Shown here: one piece after another, positions 61,569-64,000 of the stretch
Position numbering within the stretch: position 1 is the first letter of the stretch
Layout: every line of letters begins with the position of its first letter
Source: Acidaminobacter sp.
GTDB lineage: Bacteria; Bacillota_A; Clostridia; Peptostreptococcales; Acidaminobacteraceae
NCBI GenBank assembly: GCA_009881125.1
Contig: WXFH01000012.1
Coordinates: 1 to 64,000, forward strand
DNA: 64,000 bases
Direction: 5' to 3'
Translations under genes and position numbers: made by a program
The notes under the pieces: generated by a model
What the model saw: only the letters and a program-made list of their open reading frames with translations
What the model was told of the DNA's origin: nothing
Database searches by the model: none

Positions 61569-62528
61569 TTAGAACAACTCCGGATGCATTATTTTCGCGA
61601 GTTCAAGCAGTCCCTGTGCGAGTCTTGGCCCCTGAAGATCGATGAGATTATTGTCGACTTCTACAAGACGGCCTTCTTTGACCGCTGTCAGTTCTTTGTA
61701 TCCATTCGTAGCTTCAATCCCTGCTTTGTCGTCGTTGTACAGCGAGCAGATCACAAACTCCGGATCTTTCTCTACGAGCTTCTCAATACTGTATTTCCAG
61801 CCTTCCGTGTCATTGGCGACATTAGCGCCGCCTGCCATGGTCAGCATCTGGTCAATAAAAGTACCTGCACCGGCAGTGTAATCGCCGCTTTCGCCATAGC
61901 CTACAACATAATAAACGGTCTTTGGCTCGACACCGGCTACTTTTTCTTCGACCTCAGCAACGGTTGTCTTCATGTCTTCGACAATGACATTTGCCTGATC
62001 CTGTTTATTGAGGACACTGCCGGTCTGTGAAATGGCGTTGTAAACGCCTTCAAAAGTATCATGGGAAGACAGGTCGAGCACCTTATAGCCCAGTGATTCA
62101 AGCTTGGTGCGGACATCATCGTTAAACATGTTGGAAACGAGAATCAAGTCCGGCTCGACAGAGGCTATGGTTTCAATGTTGGGTTCAGTGATCGTCCCTA
62201 CTGAGAGGACATCCGCTGCCTCTGCAGGAAATTTGCAGTAATCGGTACGGCCGACCAATTTTTCGCCCGCGCCAACGGCATAGACAATTTCAGTTGCAGC
62301 CGGCGACAATGAAACGACCTTCATAGGTTCTTGTTCAATGACAACAGTTTTGCCCGAGGCATCCGTCACAGTGAGCGGATAAGCGGTTGCAGCTGCTTCT
62401 GCAGGTGCCTCTGCAGGCGTTTCAGCAGGGGTTTCTGCAGGCGCCTCCGGGGAAGGGGACTGGCATGCCGCCAGTGTTAAAACCAACGTGAGCATTAAGA
62501 GCAGTGACCAAAACTTCTTTTTGAACAT
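61569..62528 (-). CDS. btuF: Substrate-binding lipoprotein, probable cobalamin-binding protein
   Basis: This 319-aa lipoprotein has lipobox LAAC (Cys near residue 22). A Pro/Ala/Glu-rich linker (PAETPAETPAEAPAEAA) precedes a class III binding protein with a long helix between two lobes (VVSLSPAATEIVYAVG; GRTDYCKFP; PDLILVSNMFNDD). The gene is directly under a cobalamin riboswitch, which points to B12 as ligand. ATG 62528 follows AAAGGGAGG, a site that can be paired and hidden by the leader. Confidence 0.88.
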   Translation of the reverse strand: MFKKKFWSLLLMLTLVLTLAACQSPSPEAPAETPAETPAEAPAEAAATAYPLTVTDASGKTVVIEQEPMKVVSLSPAATEIVYAVGAGEKLVGRTDYCKFPAEAADVLSVGTITEPNIETIASVEPDLILVSNMFNDDVRTKLESLGYKVLDLSSHDTFEGVYNAISQTGSVLNKQDQANVIVEDMKTTVAEVEEKVAGVEPKTVYYVVGYGESGDYTAGAGTFIDQMLTMAGGANVANDTEGWKYSIEKLVEKDPEFVICSLYNDDKAGIEATNGYKELTAVKEGRLVEVDNNLIDLQGPRLAQGLLELAKIMHPELF

Positions 62529-62536
62529 TAAAAAAA

Positions 62537-62558
62537 TCCTCCCTTTTTTAGGTGAGGA
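62537..62558 (-). promoter_or_regulatory. Hairpin that can hide the btuF ribosome-binding site
   Basis: On the minus strand TCCTCACCT pairs with AGGGAGGA, which is the ribosome site, around an A-rich loop with one bulge. It lies between the cobalamin aptamer and the start codon, suggesting translational control. Confidence 0.6.
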
Positions 62559-62589
62559 CCGTTACGGATAAGCTGGAAACTCTCTAATA

Positions 62590-62755
62590 TATAGAGTTCG
62601 CCTATGTAGCCGGTCAACCTCATCCTCGTGAGTTGATGTACCAGAAATCCTTCGGCTGGTTCCTGACTCGCGCGTTTTCAATAGCTTGCGCTCACAGTAG
62701 CGGGACTGTGCCGGCTTCAAACCGGCTTCCCAATTAAGTCCGTAGACACCAAGGA
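62590..62755 (-). promoter_or_regulatory. Cobalamin riboswitch upstream of btuFCD
   Basis: The minus strand carries the family hallmarks in order: GGTGTCTACGGAC (about 62738-62750), GAAGCCGG, the GCCGGCACAGTCCCGCTACTG box (given in part: CACAGTCCCGCTACTGT) and AGTCAGGAACCAGCC (about 62653-62668). Binding of B12 would reduce expression of the importer operon. No long T-run follows the aptamer, which fits the ribosome-site hairpin nearer the gene. Confidence 0.93.
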
Positions 62756-62775
62756 TTTATGTTAATTTCAGACCT

Positions 62776-62804
62776 ATCATACCCGATCAAAGGAAAAAAT
62801 GCAA
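62776..62804 (-). promoter_or_regulatory. Promoter of the btuFCD operon
   Basis: The minus strand has TTGCAT (62799-62804), 17 bp, TATGAT (62776-62781). The start point is near 62769, just before the cobalamin aptamer. Confidence 0.78.
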
Positions 62805-62869
62805 CCCCGCTTGCATAAGTTCCGTTTTAATGACTATCGGCTTAAATGAATCACTTTAAAAATCACCAA

Positions 62870-63130
62870 CAAATCCACAGTTTACCCTCTGGATGAGTGG
62901 TTTTTGTTTTCCCCACCTTCAGCGGGCTTTTACACACCCCATCCCCAAGAAAAACGAACTTTTACACAGTTCATCCACAGTTTCTGTGGATAAGTCGTGT
63001 TGAGGGTGTTTATTCGACAAATTTCGATGCGAACACAGATTCGGTTATACACATAGTCCACAGGTTATCCACCGTTTTACACAGATTTTACACAAGAGAT
63101 TCACAGCATTGGGCTTTTTCCTGTGGAAAA
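62870..63130. other. Dense DnaA-box cluster, candidate replication origin
   Basis: Perfect boxes: TGTGGATAA (62985-62993, reverse) and TTATACACA (63045-63053). Near-perfect: TTATCCACC (63065-63073) and TCATCCACA (about 62971). TTTTACACA occurs four times (about 62929, 62960, 63075, 63086). Further variants are AATCCACAG (about 62872) and TGTGGAAAA (63122-63130). That is about ten sites in 260 bp. Genes on the left mostly read leftward and both genes on the right read rightward. No dnaA or dnaN gene is in view. Confidence 0.6.
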
Positions 63131-63184
63131 CCTTATAATTCAGCCCGTGGTCTGCTGCCACTCGCCGCGCATCCGCCCCCAGTC

Positions 63185-63213
63185 TTGCCCTACAAGTCCT
63201 GCGGGTGTACAAT
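63185..63213 (+). promoter_or_regulatory. Promoter of the thioredoxin-like gene pair
   Basis: TTGCCC (63185-63190), 17 bp, TACAAT (63208-63213). The start point is about 63220, roughly 34 bases before the first gene. Confidence 0.7.
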
Positions 63214-63253
63214 GTAGAAAACATGAGTGCTTGTCATCTGGGAGGGATGTATT

Positions 63254-63499
63254 TTGAACATAAAAATTTACGGCCACGGCTGTGACAAATGTGAAAAAAT
63301 GTACGCACTGGTCCTCGAGATCTTGGCTGAATACGACCTCCATGCCGAGGTTGAGAAAGTCGAATCCCTAATGGAGATTTACAAGGCGGGTGTCATGACG
63401 ACACCGGCCATGAGCATTGATGGCACAGTGGTTTACGCCGCGAACGCGGTACCGGGGCGCAGCAGCCTCGAAGCCCTTTTACTTCAGGTAAAGAAATAG
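63254..63499 (+). CDS. Thioredoxin-like redox protein with CxxC
   Basis: This 81-residue small thioredoxin-fold protein (thioredoxin_3-like) begins MNIKIYGHGCDKCEK. The redox pair is Cys10 and Cys13, and the cis-Pro loop is TTPAMSIDG. The start is TTG 63254, eight bases after GGGAGG. It is followed 31 bp later by a paralogue with an in-frame UGA at the position next to Cys10. Together they look like a redox relay pair. Cytosolic; partner unknown. Confidence 0.88.
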   Translation: MNIKIYGHGCDKCEKMYALVLEILAEYDLHAEVEKVESLMEIYKAGVMTTPAMSIDGTVVYAANAVPGRSSLEALLLQVKK

Positions 63500-63530
63500 G
63501 TCCCCGAGAACTTTGAAAGGAGTCACGCCC

Positions 63531-63803
63531 ATGAAATTGATTATTTATGATCAAGTGTGCTGAGGGTACTCGAAAATTGCGCCCATCGTGGATGAGGCCA
63601 TACGACAATTGAAAGTTTCACTGGAGGTTGAAATCATAGGCGACATCCGGCTCATCAAGGCAGCCGGAGTTGAAATGATGCCGGCAATGGCACTGGAGGG
63701 CAAACTCCTGCATCAGGGCAGAACGCCTAATGTACGGGAAACCATGACCATTCTGAGCAGCGCCCTGGCGGAGCACGGGATCAAAACAGCCCTCGAAGAG
63801 TAA
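63531..63803 (+). CDS. Selenocysteine-containing thioredoxin-like protein
   Basis: From ATG 63531 (eight bases after AAAGGAG) the frame reads MKLIIYDQVC, then UGA (63561-63563), then GYSKIAPIVDEA and on to a TAA at 63801. Reading UGA as selenocysteine gives a 90-aa protein aligned end to end with the preceding thioredoxin-like gene: IYGHGCDKC against IYDQVCUGY, and PAMSIDG against PAMALEG. The active site becomes adjacent Cys10-Sec11 with the second Cys lost. A hairpin with 7 bp, one bulged A and a GUG loop lies at 63581-63598, its loop 25 nt past the UGA, as bacterial SECIS elements require. Without readthrough it would be a 10-residue fragment, and no ribosome site precedes the downstream ATGs. 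Confidence 0.85.
63581..63598 (+). promoter_or_regulatory. Candidate bacterial SECIS hairpin
   Basis: Stem GCC-CAUC / GAUG-(A)-GGC with loop GUG; the loop starts at 63588, 25 nt after the UGA. A G in the first loop position and this distance both fit the bacterial SECIS pattern. Confidence 0.65.
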
Positions 63804-63828
63804 GGACACATTTAAGGCTTTATAACAT

Positions 63829-63886
63829 AAAGGCTGCTTCAGGACACGGTGTGATATGCTCACCATGCCGCCGGAGCAGCCTTTTT
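63829..63886 (+). terminator. Intrinsic terminator of the thioredoxin-like operon
   Basis: AAAGGCTGCTTC (63829-63840) pairs with GGAGCAGCCTTT near 63873-63884, ending in T residues. Bases 63890-64000 hold nothing recognisable. Confidence 0.85.
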
Positions 63887-64000
63887 AGTGGATTGTTGTA
63901 CTCGAAATGCGATTGTTTGCGGTTTATTGAACTTCCCATAACCGAAATCACAGCCTCGCGCAGAGGTTTAATCAATCTTGAGTTTGGAAGTCTCTTTTAA

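Noticed and set aside
63588..63803. A 71-residue protein starting downstream of the UGA
   Set aside because: No ribosome site precedes that start, and similarity to the paralogue extends upstream through the UGA to ATG 63531.

Overview
The window reads as a chromosomal segment of an anaerobic, amino-acid-fermenting Clostridia-type bacterium. The evidence is a lysine-fermentation cluster (kamA-kamE and kdd), arginine deiminase with ornithine carbamoyltransferase, a cobalamin-riboswitch-controlled B12-type importer, a molybdenum hydroxylase, a probable selenoprotein, SLH cell-surface proteins, Veg and IspE. An Acidaminobacter/Fusibacter-like relative is my inference and is not proven. Most genes lie on the minus strand. 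No tRNA, rRNA, CRISPR array, transposase or phage gene was recognised.

Layout. 0.2-4.4 kb: an SLH surface protein and an S41 protease. 4.5-8.6 kb: a three-subunit molybdenum hydroxylase operon behind an unusually structured 0.65-kb leader. 8.7-9.5 kb: a HEPN/MNT toxin-antitoxin pair. 9.6-13.1 kb: an NMT1-PAS histidine kinase with a response regulator fused to a DUF2294-like domain. 14.1-24.7 kb: the lysine cluster in transcription order sigma-54 activator, kdd (behind a sigma-54 promoter), a 1.1-kb hairpin-rich gap, kamA, kamB, kamC, kamD, kamE. 25-32 kb: small membrane protein, alpha/beta hydrolase, DUF1934 protein, GntR regulator, ispE, acyltransferase and flavoprotein. 32.5-36.7 kb: arginine catabolism (ornithine carbamoyltransferase, arcA, arginase). 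37-39.3 kb: an OmpR-type two-component system. 39.9-49.3 kb: veg, YkgJ-like protein, TIM-barrel protein, DAK2-DegV fusion, methyltransferase-like membrane protein, PadR/DUF1700/DUF4097 operon, NfeD and SPFH proteins. 49.6-53.2 kb: tatA-tatA-tatC followed by a Tat-dependent SLH metallo-beta-lactamase protein. 53.6-59.6 kb (plus strand): AraC-type sensor-regulator, solute-binding lipoprotein, M3 peptidase. 59.7-62.8 kb: btuFCD-like importer under a cobalamin riboswitch. 62.9-63.1 kb: a dense DnaA-box cluster. 63.2-63.8 kb: two thioredoxin-like genes, the second with an in-frame UGA.

How they connect. The B12 importer can supply adenosylcobalamin for KamDE, KamB/KamC are the likely reactivation partners, and the adjacent sigma-54 activator probably drives kdd. 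The Tat translocase sits directly upstream of its own apparent cargo.

Signals not explained by genes. (1) A 15-base motif, CTGCCGATGGTCACC, occurs about 25 times in whole or large part, on both strands, in several reading frames and twice as inverted pairs in intergenic hairpins; this is the distribution of DNA-uptake-type sequences. (2) A Cys-Sec thioredoxin-like selenoprotein has a matching SECIS-like hairpin. (3) The DnaA-box cluster coincides with a transcription-direction switch, as an origin would. (4) A promoter, a 131-nt leader with terminator and a second folded domain precede the molybdenum hydroxylase genes. (5) There are several palindromic repeat families, one with a strict 24-bp period. 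Coordinates of short sites were read by eye and may be off by a base or two.
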